From positions 1 to 40,834 of the forward strand of contig JAUNRQ010000020.1 of assembly GCA_030535605.1 (NCBI GenBank): a stretch of 40,834 bases of DNA. Reading direction: 5' to 3'. Made by a program: the position numbers and the translations under genes. The notes under the pieces are model-generated. The model worked only from the letters and a program-made list of their open reading frames with translations. It did no database searches and was not told the DNA's origin. The stretch comes from Pseudoxanthomonas suwonensis. Its GTDB lineage: Bacteria > Pseudomonadota > Gammaproteobacteria > Xanthomonadales > Xanthomonadaceae. Positions within the stretch are counted from its first letter, which is position 1; each line of letters starts with the position of its first letter. This document shows positions 1-8,093 of this stretch, in pieces.

Positions 1-27
1 CAGTTCGGCAAAAGATTCGGTTTGCAT
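1..27 (-). CDS. rpsA: 30S ribosomal protein S1, N-terminal end only
   Basis: Only the first nine codons are inside the window (MQTESFAEL, ATG at 25-27 read leftward). The S1 N-terminus in Xanthomonas-type bacteria is close to MTESFAEL, and rpsA following cmk on the same strand is a widespread arrangement. S1 binds mRNA and helps the 30S subunit start translation. The bases just upstream of the ATG on the coding strand (CCGAGCAACCTCAACA) show no purine-rich Shine-Dalgarno. This fits the family, since rpsA mRNA in enterobacteria also lacks a strong one and is autoregulated. The call relies on a very short peptide plus position. Confidence 0.75.
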
Positions 28-158
28 TGTTGAGGTTGCTCGGTTGATGTCCGGACCGTGCGCCGCCGGTCTTGTGTCTCGTGGCGCGCGGTCCACCCGT
101 TGGCGGCCTGGCGGGATTGCCTGGTGGCCGTGAGGCTGGTGGTTGACGATGGCAGGGA

Positions 159-179
159 ACCTCCGCGCGAGGCGGAGGT
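159..179 (-). terminator. Hairpin overlapping the cmk stop codon
   Basis: Perfect 8-bp stem (ACCTCCGC / GCGGAGGT) with a 5-nt loop, beginning at the cmk stop codon. No T-tract follows on the minus strand, so it may be an attenuator or mRNA-stabilising hairpin between cmk and rpsA rather than a full terminator. About 130 nt separate it from the rpsA start. Confidence 0.35.
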
Positions 180-907
180 CAGTTGTTTCTGCCGGACGCG
201 GCCTGCGCACGCGCGCGCAGGTCTTCCGGCAACAACGCCAGGACCTGCTCCACGACCGCGAGGATCGGCTGCGCGGTGCTGTCGATGCTCACGGCGTCAT
301 CGGCCGGACGCAAAGGCGCCACCGCGCGGCTGGCGTCGCGCTCGTCGCGGGCGACGATCTCGCCCAGCAGACCGGCCAATGTAACCGAAACCCCTTTGTC
401 CTTCAACTGTTTATGGCGCCTGCGGGCACGCTCCTCGGCACTGGCGGTGAGGAACACCTTCACCGTGGCTTCCGGGAACACCACCGTCCCCATGTCGCGC
501 CCATCGGCGACCAGACCCGGCGCGCTGCGGAAATCGCGCTGCAACTGCAGCAGCGCCGCGCGTACCGCCGGCAACGCGGCAATCGCGGAAGCGGCGGCAC
601 CGGCGGTTTCCATGCGCAACTGGTGAGTGGCATCCTTGTCGTTGACCAGCACCTTGGGCTCCTCGCCATCGCCGCCGGTGTCGAAGCGGATGCGGGTCCG
701 CGCGGCGCATGCTGCGACGGCAGCCTCATCGGCAAGGTCCACGCCTTCCCACGCCGCCGCCAGCCCCACCGCGCGGTAGATCGCACCGGAATCCAGATAG
801 TGCCAGCCCAGCCGCCGGGCGACCAGACGGCTGATGGTGCCCTTGCCGGAGCCGGAAGGACCGTCGATGGTGATGACCGGAACGGGCAGGACAGGTGCTT
901 GCGTCAT
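179..907 (-). CDS. cmk: Cytidylate kinase
   Basis: Phosphorylates CMP and dCMP with ATP in the cytoplasm, feeding CTP/dCTP synthesis. The 242-residue protein is slightly longer than typical Cmk (about 220-230). It starts with a P-loop, GPSGSGKGT at residues 16-24, followed by the LDSGAIYRA substrate-binding stretch at about 38-46. A later [12 protein letters not shown] segment and an RRRHKQL lid-like arginine cluster also match the family. It is the leftward neighbour and presumed operon partner of rpsA. The ATG at 905-907 gives a normal N-terminus a few residues before the P-loop strand. Confidence 0.97.
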   Translation of the reverse strand: MTQAPVLPVPVITIDGPSGSGKGTISRLVARRLGWHYLDSGAIYRAVGLAAAWEGVDLADEAAVAACAARTRIRFDTGGDGEEPKVLVNDKDATHQLRMETAGAAASAIAALPAVRAALLQLQRDFRSAPGLVADGRDMGTVVFPEATVKVFLTASAEERARRRHKQLKDKGVSVTLAGLLGEIVARDERDASRAVAPLRPADDAVSIDSTAQPILAVVEQVLALLPEDLRARAQAASGRNN

Positions 908-962
908 GGGCGGGGATTATGCACTGCCGGCGTACCGCCACGGAGGCCCGTCAAACCGGCAT

Positions 963-991
963 TTGATCCGGCCAAAACAATCTGCGACAAT
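963..991 (+). promoter_or_regulatory. Sigma70-type promoter for the L36 gene
   Basis: TTGATC (963-968), a 17-bp spacer and GACAAT (986-991) form a good -35/-10 pair. The leader is about 33 nt and carries GAGG at 1022-1025, five bases before the ATG at 1031. Confidence 0.6.
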
Positions 992-1030
992 AGCTGGCTA
1001 GCCGTTTCAAACCCATTTGCCGAGGTTCCC

Positions 1031-1156
<126 letters not shown>

Positions 1157-1204
1157 TGCCACGCTGCCTGCAACCGCAGGCCGCTTGCAACGCCGAACCA
1201 CGAG

Positions 1205-1230
1205 ACGGGCCGCACCATGCGGCCCGTTTT
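1205..1230 (+). terminator. Rho-independent terminator after L36 gene
   Basis: Perfect 10-bp GC-rich stem (ACGGGCCGCA / TGCGGCCCGT, 1205-1214 and 1218-1227) with a CCA loop, followed by TTTCGTT. It lies 49 nt after the L36 stop. Confidence 0.8.
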
Positions 1231-1333
1231 CGTTGCGCGTCGCCCGCATCCGACCGCCGCAGCCGCGTGCGTGGCGCCCTCGGTCGCTGAACAGGGCATA
1301 GAATCGGCGGGTCATCCGATCACGAGACCCGCC

Positions 1334-1693
1334 ATGTTGCCCATGCGCCACCTGATCACCCTGCCCGCCCTGCTGCTGCTGTCGTCGCTTGCCACCGGCT
1401 CCGCGCTGGCCCGGTCCACGCCCGATTCCGGCGACACCCTGCTGATCGAACGAGTCAACGCACCGGCGGCGGCCACACCCGTTCGGGGCGCGAGCATGGC
1501 CCAGGTGACGGCGCGGTTCGGCGCACCGCTGGAACGCCTGGATGCGCGTGGCGGGCAGAAACGCCAATGGCCGACCATCAACCGCTGGCGTTATCCGGAT
1601 TTCATCGTCTATTTCGAGCGCGACCGCGTGATCGACGTGGTCGCCATCCAGGCATCGGCCACCGAAGCCGGCCCACGCCCACCCATCCGCTGA
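1334..1693 (+). CDS. Small exported protein of unknown function
   Basis: A 119-residue protein with an N-terminal signal sequence: MRHLI followed by a leucine-rich core and GSALA before RSTPD, suggesting cleavage near residue 26. The mature part contains a SMAQVTARFGAPLERLD segment followed by WPTINRWRYPDFIVYFERDRV. This resembles the fold of small outer-membrane SmpA/OmlA-type domains (short helix, FGAP turn, strands), but that is only a pattern impression. The ATG at 1334 has GAG seven bases upstream; the ATG at 1343 is an alternative. It ends six bases before agmatine deiminase, so the two are probably cotranscribed. A TAGAAT -10-like element lies at 1299-1304 without a clear -35. Confidence 0.65.
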   Translation: MLPMRHLITLPALLLLSSLATGSALARSTPDSGDTLLIERVNAPAAATPVRGASMAQVTARFGAPLERLDARGGQKRQWPTINRWRYPDFIVYFERDRVIDVVAIQASATEAGPRPPIR

Positions 1694-1699
1694 GCCACA

Positions 1700-2743
1700 A
1701 TGAGCCAGACCGCAATGCGCTTTCCCGCCGAATGGGAGCCCCAGTCGGCGATCCTGATCGCCTGGCCACACCAGGACACCGACTGGGCCGAGCGCCTCGG
1801 CGAGGTCGAAGATGCCTACATACGACTGGTGGACGCCATCACCCGCTTCCAGCCGGCGATCATCGTGGTCGCCGATGATGACGTCGAGGCATATGCCGAT
1901 GCCCGGCTGCGCAGCAACCGCGTGGACATGGCCCGGGTCCGCTTCGTCACCGCCCCTTACGACGACACCTGGCTGCGCGACACCGGGCCGATCACCCTGC
2001 GCGGCGCGGACGGCAGCACGCTGTTGCTGGACTTCCGCTTCACCGGCTGGGGAGGCAAATTCCAGGCTAGCGCCGATGACGCCCTCGCCGCCGAACTGCA
2101 CCGGCAAGGACTCTTCGGGGATGCGACGCTGCAAAGCGTCGACTTCGCCCTGGAAGGCGGCGCCATCGAAACCGACGGCCAGGGCACCCTGCTGACCACG
2201 TGGACGTGCCTGAACGAACGCCATCCGCAGGCCAGCCGCGAACAGCTGACCGCCCAGCTCGCTGAAACGCTCCGCCAGCAGCGGGTGCTGTGGCTCGAAA
2301 ACGGCCAACTGGAAGGCGACGACACCGACGCCCACATCGACACCCTCGCCCGCTTCGCAGCGCCGGACGCCATCGTCTTCCAGGCCTGCGACGACCCTGG
2401 CGACAGCCACCATGTGCCACTGCAGGCGATGGCGACCGAGTTGGCCGCCCTGCGCACAACCGACGGCCAGCCCTACCGGTTGTTTCCGTTGCCATGGGCG
2501 CGCCCGTTGCGTGACGGCGACCGCCGCCTGGCCGCCAGTTACGCCAATTTCCTGATCCTCAATGGTGCGGTGCTGATGCCTGCCTATGGCGATGCCGCCG
2601 ATGCCGAGGCAGCCGCCGTGCTGAAGGCAGCATTTCCCGGCCGCGAGGTGGTGCAGATCGACTGTCGTCCCATCATCTGGCAGAACGGGAGCTTGCACTG
2701 CCTGACCATGCAGCTGCCGGAAGGGGTTGTCGAGAACCACTGA
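1700..2743 (+). CDS. aguA: Agmatine deiminase
   Basis: Hydrolyses agmatine to N-carbamoylputrescine and ammonia in the cytoplasm, the first step of the agmatine route to putrescine. The 347-residue length is typical for the peptidyl-arginine-deiminase-like family. Visible family segments are FPAEWEPQSAILIAWP at the start, DDTWLRDTGP near residue 95, FTGWGGKF, the LEGGAIETDG stretch, DTDAHIDTLARF carrying the catalytic His, and NGSLHCLTMQLP near the C-terminus with the nucleophile Cys334. The ATG at 1700 lies six bases after the preceding stop; translation may be coupled because no strong Shine-Dalgarno is visible. The next pathway enzyme, aguB, is 1.3 kb downstream on the same strand. Confidence 0.96.
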   Translation: MSQTAMRFPAEWEPQSAILIAWPHQDTDWAERLGEVEDAYIRLVDAITRFQPAIIVVADDDVEAYADARLRSNRVDMARVRFVTAPYDDTWLRDTGPITLRGADGSTLLLDFRFTGWGGKFQASADDALAAELHRQGLFGDATLQSVDFALEGGAIETDGQGTLLTTWTCLNERHPQASREQLTAQLAETLRQQRVLWLENGQLEGDDTDAHIDTLARFAAPDAIVFQACDDPGDSHHVPLQAMATELAALRTTDGQPYRLFPLPWARPLRDGDRRLAASYANFLILNGAVLMPAYGDAADAEAAAVLKAAFPGREVVQIDCRPIIWQNGSLHCLTMQLPEGVVENH

Positions 2744-2779
2744 CTTGACATCGCGTTTGCCGACGTTCGTAGCGTTTTC

Positions 2780-2808
2780 TGGACATCTTTGCGAATGTTT
2801 CGTAGACT
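2780..2808 (+). promoter_or_regulatory. Candidate promoter for the small basic protein gene
   Basis: TGGACA (2780-2785), a 17-bp spacer and TAGACT (2803-2808). A TTGACA at 2745-2750 has no good -10 at the right distance. The transcript would have a leader of about 130 nt before the ATG at 2946. Confidence 0.45.
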
Positions 2809-2945
2809 AGGGACTTCCCCCCGATCCGTGGCCATTGCCCGCGCCTGCATCGCGGCCGCGGGCAAGAACCGCCGCAGAGGTGTGCTTGCCCCGGATAGGC
2901 GCAACGCCTTGCAGCGGACCACGGAATTCCTGCCCAAGGAGCACC

Positions 2946-3230
2946 ATGTCCGGCAAATCCAGTCAGACGTCCTCGAATACCACCACCGCCACGTTGTCCA
3001 GCCGACGCAGTCGAGCTCCGGCCACCAGCCTCAGCAGCGAAACCATCGCTGCCGACATCGCCGCCTTCAAGAAGCGTGGCGGTCGCATCGACATCCTTGG
3101 CAACACGCCCATGCGTCCGCACGATTCGCCCTATCGCAGCCGCGCCACCCAGGCGACGGCCACCGCGGCCACCAAGGTCGCCGCGAAAACCGCGACAGAA
3201 CGCCCGGCAACCCGCAAGCGCGTCCGCTGA
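2946..3230 (+). CDS. Small basic protein, RGG-motif, function unknown
   Basis: A 94-residue protein with AAGGAG just upstream of its ATG, so it is very likely translated. It has a Ser/Thr-rich N-terminus (1-35), a conserved-looking core (DIAAFKKRGGRIDILGNTP, about 38-56), then PHDSPYRSR and an Ala/Thr/Lys/Arg-rich tail. The pattern F-x2-RGG-(K/R)-(V/I) followed by a Y-x-SR segment is reminiscent of SutA, a small RNA-polymerase-binding regulator of Pseudomonas. The match is short and I treat it as a hint only. There is no membrane segment or signal peptide. It sits alone between aguA and a convergent lipoprotein gene, with its own candidate promoter and a long leader. Confidence 0.75.
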   Translation: MSGKSSQTSSNTTTATLSSRRSRAPATSLSSETIAADIAAFKKRGGRIDILGNTPMRPHDSPYRSRATQATATAATKVAAKTATERPATRKRVR

Positions 3231-3250
3231 GCTCCCTCCAAGCAAGGCAA

Positions 3251-3273
3251 GGAGCGCGAACGGCCGGCGCTCC
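3251..3273. terminator. Hairpin between convergent genes
   Basis: A 7-bp stem (GGAGCGC / GCGCTCC) with a 9-nt loop between the stop at 3230 and the convergent lipoprotein stop at 3340. There is no T-tract. It is a possible weak bidirectional terminator. Confidence 0.3.
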
Positions 3274-3339
3274 ACGTGTCGCGGAGGCCATGGTCGGCTG
3301 CCAAGGGCATGCCTCCGAAGCCGATTGCACGGCACAGTG

Positions 3340-3948
3340 TCACTGGCCGGGCGGCGGCAGGCAGGGGCGTTCATCCACGACATCGGCCAGTGCCCGTGCC
3401 TGCGCGTTCTGTGCCGGGCCCGGGGGCACCTTGGCGACCACGCAACTGGCGCTGCTTCGGACGTTAGCCACCAGCAGCCACGAGGTCGGCCGCTCGGGCT
3501 GCTCGTACTCGTCGAATCGCACCACCATTGCCTTGGGCACGTCCCTACCCGGCGCATGGCGCCACTCCACCTGCGAGCCGAGTGAACTGAAGCCCATGCC
3601 GGCCACGTGCCAGAACTCCAGCGGTTGGGGTTCGCCGTCGGCGACGATCAGGTCCAACGACATCCTCGCGTCGGAATCATGGACCAGCAACGCATAGCCC
3701 GGCACGCCCGCGCAACGATGCACCACCGCACCACTTTCCGCATCCCGGCTCTGCAGGGTGCAGTCACCGGGTGCGATGCTGGTGTATTGGCTGCTTGCCG
3801 CCTCGGCAACACGGGCAGCCGGCGCGACGGGAGCGACCGGTTCGGCGCCATCGACAGGCGCGCGCGACGCCGTGTCGACTGGGTCTGCCGTGCAGGCCAC
3901 CACCAGTACGGCTGCGGCGAACGCCGCGATCGGCAATGCGAAGCGCAT
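3340..3948 (-). CDS. Lipoprotein of unknown function
   Basis: A 202-residue protein starting with a lipoprotein signal peptide (MRFALPIAAF..., lipobox LVVAC with Cys19), followed by an Ala/Pro/Val-rich linker to about residue 50 and a globular domain. Cysteines in GDCTLQ, HRCAG, SASCVV and RPCLP could form disulfides in the periplasm. I do not recognise the family. The ATG at 3946-3948 is preceded by GGAGG at good spacing. It is divergent from aguB, with only 63 nt between the starts, so the promoters must be compact or shared. Confidence 0.75.
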   Translation of the reverse strand: MRFALPIAAFAAAVLVVACTADPVDTASRAPVDGAEPVAPVAPAARVAEAASSQYTSIAPGDCTLQSRDAESGAVVHRCAGVPGYALLVHDSDARMSLDLIVADGEPQPLEFWHVAGMGFSSLGSQVEWRHAPGRDVPKAMVVRFDEYEQPERPTSWLLVANVRSSASCVVAKVPPGPAQNAQARALADVVDERPCLPPPGQ

Positions 3949-4011
3949 GGTGTTCCTCCACGTTCAGGGCTTGCCGGTACCATAGGGGTTCACCCGGAAT
4001 CGCAAGTGAAC

Positions 4012-4896
4012 ATGAGCCGCAAAACCCTGCCTGTCGCGCTGATCCAGGAGCGCAACCATGGCGATGCCCAGGCCAACCTGGCGGTCATCGATGCGCGCGT
4101 GGAAGAAGCCGCCGGCCGCGGTGCCAAGCTGGTGCTGCTGCAGGAACTGCACAACGGTCCCTACTTCTGCCAGCACGAATGCGTGGACGAGTTCGATCTG
4201 GCCGAGACCATCCCCGGTCCGTCAACCGAACATCTCGGCAAGCTTGCCAAACGGCACGGCGTGGTGCTGGTCAGTTCGCTGTTCGAAAAGCGGGCGGCCG
4301 GGCTGTACCACAACACCGCGGTGGTCTTCGACGCCGACGGCTCGACCGCCGGCAAGTACCGCAAGATGCACATCCCCGACGATCCCGGCTTCTACGAAAA
4401 GTTCTACTTCACGCCGGGCGACATGGGCTTCGAGCCGATCGACACATCCGTGGGCCGGCTCGGCGTGCTGGTATGCTGGGACCAGTGGTACCCGGAGGCC
4501 GCGCGTCTGATGGCGCTGGCCGGGGCCGAACTGCTGCTCTACCCCACCGCGATCGGCTGGGATCCGGATGACGAGCAGGCGGAAAAAGACCGCCAGCGCG
4601 ATGCCTGGATCCTCAGTCATCGCGGCCACGCGGTTGCAAACGGCCTGCCGGTGCTCAGCTGCAACCGGGTCGGCCACGAGGCCTCGCCGACGGGTGCGTC
4701 GGGAATCGACTTCTGGGGACACTCCCACGTGCTCGGGCCGCAGGGCGAACTGCTCGCCCAGGCCGGTACCGACGCGACCGTCCTGATGGCCGAAGTCGAC
4801 ATGCAGCGCAGCGAACACGTGCGCCGGATCTGGCCGTTCCTGCGCGACCGGCGGATCGACGCGTACGGTGACTTGACCCTGCGCTATCGCGACTGA
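4012..4896 (+). CDS. aguB: N-carbamoylputrescine amidase
   Basis: A nitrilase-superfamily amidase that hydrolyses N-carbamoylputrescine to putrescine, CO2 and ammonia. The 294 residues carry the catalytic triad Glu45 (LLQELHNGPYF), Lys118 (YRKMHIPDDP) and Cys155 (VLVCWDQWYPE). The stretch GFYEKFYFTPGD and the C-terminal SEHVRRIWPFLRDRRIDAY are typical of the plant/bacterial AguB group. The ATG at 4012 gives MSRKTLPVALIQ, the normal N-terminus; the reading frame is open far upstream but that part has no family similarity. Together with aguA it completes agmatine-to-putrescine conversion, although a small gene and an opposite-strand lipoprotein gene separate them. Confidence 0.96.
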   Translation: MSRKTLPVALIQERNHGDAQANLAVIDARVEEAAGRGAKLVLLQELHNGPYFCQHECVDEFDLAETIPGPSTEHLGKLAKRHGVVLVSSLFEKRAAGLYHNTAVVFDADGSTAGKYRKMHIPDDPGFYEKFYFTPGDMGFEPIDTSVGRLGVLVCWDQWYPEAARLMALAGAELLLYPTAIGWDPDDEQAEKDRQRDAWILSHRGHAVANGLPVLSCNRVGHEASPTGASGIDFWGHSHVLGPQGELLAQAGTDATVLMAEVDMQRSEHVRRIWPFLRDRRIDAYGDLTLRYRD

Positions 4897-4963
4897 CTGG
4901 CTGGCACCCCTTGGCCCGCCCCCATCCGCGGCGCGGGCCTCGGGCGGCGCGACCGGAGACTTC

Positions 4964-6166
4964 ATGCAACAGCACGACACCGACTGGCGCAGCCAGCCGC
5001 ACGCCATCGTGGAACGCGACGGCGTCACCTATACCCTGCTCGGCACCGCGCATGTGTCGCAGTCCTCGGTCGACGCCGTCCGCGCCGCGATCGCCAGTGG
5101 CCAGTTCGATGCGGTCGCGGTGGAACTGGACGAGCAGCGCCTGCGGGCGTTGAGCGATCCGCAGGCCCTGGCGAACGTCGACCTGGTGAAGGTCATCCGC
5201 GAGGGAAAAACCGCGTTGTTCGCCGCCAATCTCGGGTTGGCCGCCTACCAGCGCCGGCTGGCCGAACAACTCGGCATCCAGCCCGGCGCCGAGCTCAAGG
5301 CCGCGGTGGATGACGCCCGGGCGCGCGGGTTGCCCGCCCACCTGATCGACCGCGACGTCGGGCTGACGTTCCGGCGCACCTCCGAAAAGCTGGGCTTCTG
5401 GCAACGCAGCAAGATCCTTGCCGGCATCCTCACCTCGTTGTTCATCGACGAAAAGCTAGAAGACGATGCCATCGAAAAGCTCAAGCAGGGCGACATGCTG
5501 GAAGCCAGCTTCAGCGAGTTCGCCAAGGCCAGCCCGCAGTTGTACGAAGGCGTGATCGCCGAGCGCGACCGCTACATGGCGGCACGCCTGCGGCAGCAGG
5601 CCGGCTCCGCCCGCAACGTGCTGGCGGTGATCGGCGCCGGGCACCTCACCGGCACCGCGGGGCACCTGCGCGATGCCGGCACCGCACCCGCCGCGACCAT
5701 CGCCGAACTGGAAGCACTGAAGCCGAAATCCGGCATCCCCTGGTTCACGCTGTTCCTGGCGGCGTTCGTTCTGGGTGGCTTTGCCTGGGGCTTCGCGACC
5801 GGCGGGGTGGATGTCGGCCGCGACCTGATGCTGGCGTGGGTATTGTTGACTGCCGGCCTCGGCGCGCTGGGTTGCGCGATCGCCGGCGGCCATCCGCTGA
5901 GCATCCTCGGTGCCGCGGTGGCCTCGCCGCTGACGCCGCTGCACCCGGCGTTGGCTTCGGGCATGGTCAGTGGCCTGATCGAAACCTGGCTGCGCAAACC
6001 CACGCATGCCGACTTCATGGCGCTGCGCGAGGACGTGCAAAGCGTGCGCGGCTGGTACCGCAACCGCGTCTCTCGGATCCTGCTGGTGTTCTTCTGCACC
6101 AACCTGGGCACGGTGCTGGGCGTGTGGCTCGGCGGTGCACGCATGCTGCGGCGGCTGGTCGCCTGA
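4964..6166 (+). CDS. TraB/GumN-family membrane protein
   Basis: A 400-residue protein of the TraB family found in bacteria, archaea and eukaryotes, with suspected but unproven hydrolase-like activity. The N-terminal domain carries the family marks LLGTAHVSQSS (about 25-35), VAVELDEQRLR (about 50-60), LIDRDVGLTFRR (about 127-138) and IGAGHLTG (about 224-231). Conserved His, Glu, Arg and Asp there could form a metal or active site. The C-terminal third has three or four hydrophobic segments (FLAAFVLGGFAWGF, LAWVLLTAGLGALG, a short PLSILGAAVASPL stretch, ILLVFFCTNLG), so it is membrane-anchored. GGAG precedes the ATG. It is probably downstream of aguB in the same transcript (67-nt gap). Confidence 0.88.
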   Translation: MQQHDTDWRSQPHAIVERDGVTYTLLGTAHVSQSSVDAVRAAIASGQFDAVAVELDEQRLRALSDPQALANVDLVKVIREGKTALFAANLGLAAYQRRLAEQLGIQPGAELKAAVDDARARGLPAHLIDRDVGLTFRRTSEKLGFWQRSKILAGILTSLFIDEKLEDDAIEKLKQGDMLEASFSEFAKASPQLYEGVIAERDRYMAARLRQQAGSARNVLAVIGAGHLTGTAGHLRDAGTAPAATIAELEALKPKSGIPWFTLFLAAFVLGGFAWGFATGGVDVGRDLMLAWVLLTAGLGALGCAIAGGHPLSILGAAVASPLTPLHPALASGMVSGLIETWLRKPTHADFMALREDVQSVRGWYRNRVSRILLVFFCTNLGTVLGVWLGGARMLRRLVA

Positions 6167-6218
6167 AGCATCAGTACATCGACCGACCCGACTGGGCGGA
6201 AACTGCTGCCCTTGCCCG

Positions 6219-7019
6219 TCAGCGGCCGCCGGCGAACAGCAGCAGGCTGAGAAGGCCGCCGATCAGCGCAGCCGCGACCAGCACCCAGGGCAGACGCCGC
6301 AGCGATGCCGAACGCGCCACCGGCGGCGGTGCTTCCGGTGCCACCAGTTCCGGATCCATCACCGTCAAGTCACCCAGCGGGGCCTCCACCACGAAGCGGT
6401 GGTGGGCATCGAACACGACCTGGTCGCCGGTTCGCAGCAGCACCTCGCGCACGCGATGGCCATTGACCAGCACCGGTGCCACACCCGTCGGCACCCGCAG
6501 CAACACCCGTCCTCGCGTCATGCAGTGCAGTTGCGCGCGTTGCGCGGGGCTGCCGGGATCGTCGATGCGGATATCGGCACCGGCATCGCTGCCGACGGTG
6601 CGCGGCTGTTCCAGCGTGAACGCCCTGCCGTGGAACTGGCCGCCGGTTCCGCGAAGGACGATGCGCAGGTCGCCATCCACGCTTTCCAGCGGCGGCAACT
6701 CGGCGATGTCGTCGGGCATGCGCCCGAGAACCTGCAATTCGCGGCCGTTGAGGAAGATCGCATCACCGCCGCGAAGCAGCGCCATTCGCCTGACCGGCCG
6801 GCCGTTGACATGCACCCCCAGGCGCGCTTCGCGCACGTCCAGCCAAAGGCCGCGACGGTCGAGCACGAAGCGCAACTGCGCCCGCGTCGGTTCCACCGGA
6901 CCCAGGCTGCTGCCGCGCGTGGTGCCGATGTCGAGCACGCCCGGTGGAAGCGCCAACGGCTCGCCACCGTCGAAGTCCAGGCGAAGGTGGTAGCCGCAGG
7001 GCAATGCCGCATCGTTCAT
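6219..7019 (-). CDS. Tandem FHA-domain protein with C-terminal membrane anchor
   Basis: A 266-residue protein. Two forkhead-associated-like modules can be read: residues about 10-100 (LPPGVLDIG, then LGVHVNGRPVRRMALLRGGDAIFLNGRELQV) and about 125-215 (QPRTVGSDAGADIRIDD, then APVLVNGHRVREVLLRTGDQVVFDAHHRFVVE). FHA domains bind phosphothreonine peptides; the usual GR and SxxH residues are only partly kept, so binding is uncertain. An Ala/Pro linker leads to one C-terminal transmembrane helix (WVLVAAALIGGLLSLLLF), placing the FHA modules in the cytoplasm as a tail-anchored protein. No kinase, phosphatase or type VI secretion gene is nearby to suggest a partner. Confidence 0.8.
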   Translation of the reverse strand: MNDAALPCGYHLRLDFDGGEPLALPPGVLDIGTTRGSSLGPVEPTRAQLRFVLDRRGLWLDVREARLGVHVNGRPVRRMALLRGGDAIFLNGRELQVLGRMPDDIAELPPLESVDGDLRIVLRGTGGQFHGRAFTLEQPRTVGSDAGADIRIDDPGSPAQRAQLHCMTRGRVLLRVPTGVAPVLVNGHRVREVLLRTGDQVVFDAHHRFVVEAPLGDLTVMDPELVAPEAPPPVARSASLRRLPWVLVAAALIGGLLSLLLFAGGR

Positions 7020-7091
7020 CGTTCGGGAATCTTACACGCGACCTTGCCGTTCGGCGCCGCTAGACTGTCGCCCCCACTCAGGAAGCGTGCA

Positions 7092-7373
7092 GTGTCCCCC
7101 ATCGACATCATCCACCCGCACCCGTTGCCGCAGGACCAAGCCAGGCAGGCGCTGGACGACATCGCCGCCTCGCTGCGCGAGCGCTTCGGCGTCAACGTGC
7201 AGTGGCAGGACGGCGGCATGCACTTCTCGGCCAGCGGCGTGGACGGCACCATCGCCCTGGAGCCAGGGCAGTTGCACCTGCGCGCCGAACTGGGCTTCCC
7301 GCTGTCGCTGATGCAGGAGAGCATCGAAACGCGGATCCGGGACTTGCTTCAGCGCCGCTTCGGCCAGGCGTGA
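7092..7373 (+). CDS. Polyhydroxyalkanoic acid system family protein
   Basis: A 93-residue protein with GTG start, preceded by AGGAAG. The sequence pattern (IDIIHPHPLPQDQARQALDDIA, then a short beta-rich part GVDGTIALEPGQLHLRAELG and MQESIETRIRDLLQRRF) matches the small PHA-granule-region protein family. That family is named from gene neighbourhoods and its molecular role is unclear. No PHA synthase or phasin lies in this window, so a role in PHA storage is not supported here. A TAGACT -10-like element lies at 7061-7066. It is divergent from the FHA gene and convergent with the rhomboid gene. Confidence 0.8.
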   Translation: MSPIDIIHPHPLPQDQARQALDDIAASLRERFGVNVQWQDGGMHFSASGVDGTIALEPGQLHLRAELGFPLSLMQESIETRIRDLLQRRFGQA

Positions 7374-7390
7374 GGCGCGCCGCGCGGCGC

Positions 7391-8047
7391 TCAGCGCACC
7401 AGCCGCGGCCCGCGCCGGTTGCCACCGAACGGCGGTTGTCCACGCCAGTAGCGGATCAACAGCCAGCCGAACAGCATGCCGCCCAGGTGCGCGAAATGCG
7501 CCACCCCGGATTGCATGCCGGTCACCCCGGCCAGCAAGGTGATCGCGCCATAGACGATCACCAGCGTGCGCGCCTTCATCGGGATCGGCGGGATCAGCAG
7601 CATCACCCGCTGGTTGGGGAACAGCATGCCGTAAGCCAGCAAGAGACCGAAAACCCCGCCGGACGCGCCAATGGTCGGATAGGCGGTGCCGCCCTGCGAC
7701 ATCACCCACCAACCCACCGCCAGCTGGCACAGCGCGGCACCGGCCACGCAGACCAGGAAGTACGTGAGGAAACGACGCTGGCCCCAGGTGTATTCCAGCG
7801 GCGCTCCGAACATGAAAAGCGCCAGCATGTTGAGCGCGAGATGGCCGAAGCCGCCGTGCATGAAGCCGTAGGTCAGCATTTGCCACGGCATGAAGCGCGT
7901 TGTCGAGTACGGATCACCGGAGTCCATCCCCAGTGGCCACAGCTCGAACATCAGCAGCGGGCCGCGCCCCAGCAGCATCTGCACGAGGAACACCGCGACA
8001 TTGGCGATGAGCAGTGCCTTGGTGACCGGCGGAAGTCTGGAAAACAT
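7391..8047 (-). CDS. Rhomboid-family intramembrane serine protease
   Basis: A 218-residue, six-helix membrane protein that would cleave transmembrane segments of other membrane proteins. The catalytic serine is in GASGGVFG (Ser129) and the catalytic histidine in FAHLGGMLFG (His187). HGGFGHLALNMLALFMFGAPLE (61-84 region) is the conserved loop and second-helix motif with His and Asn of the oxyanion site. The ATG at 8045-8047 gives MFSRLPPVTK directly before the first helix; the longer open frame upstream overlaps the next gene and is not used. It lies 46 nt downstream of the alkyltransferase-like gene on the same strand. Confidence 0.95.
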   Translation of the reverse strand: MFSRLPPVTKALLIANVAVFLVQMLLGRGPLLMFELWPLGMDSGDPYSTTRFMPWQMLTYGFMHGGFGHLALNMLALFMFGAPLEYTWGQRRFLTYFLVCVAGAALCQLAVGWWVMSQGGTAYPTIGASGGVFGLLLAYGMLFPNQRVMLLIPPIPMKARTLVIVYGAITLLAGVTGMQSGVAHFAHLGGMLFGWLLIRYWRGQPPFGGNRRGPRLVR

Positions 8048-8093
8048 CAGTACCTGCGAAGGTGGCGCCCGGCAATGGCCGGCGGACGCATCA

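Noticed and set aside
2745..2773. TTGACA at 2745-2750 as a main -35
   Set aside because: No -10-like hexamer at 16-18 bp spacing (CGTAGC); the TGGACA/TAGACT pair just downstream is better.
7092..7373. PHA storage locus
   Set aside because: The family name suggests it, but no synthase, phasin or depolymerase gene is present in the window.
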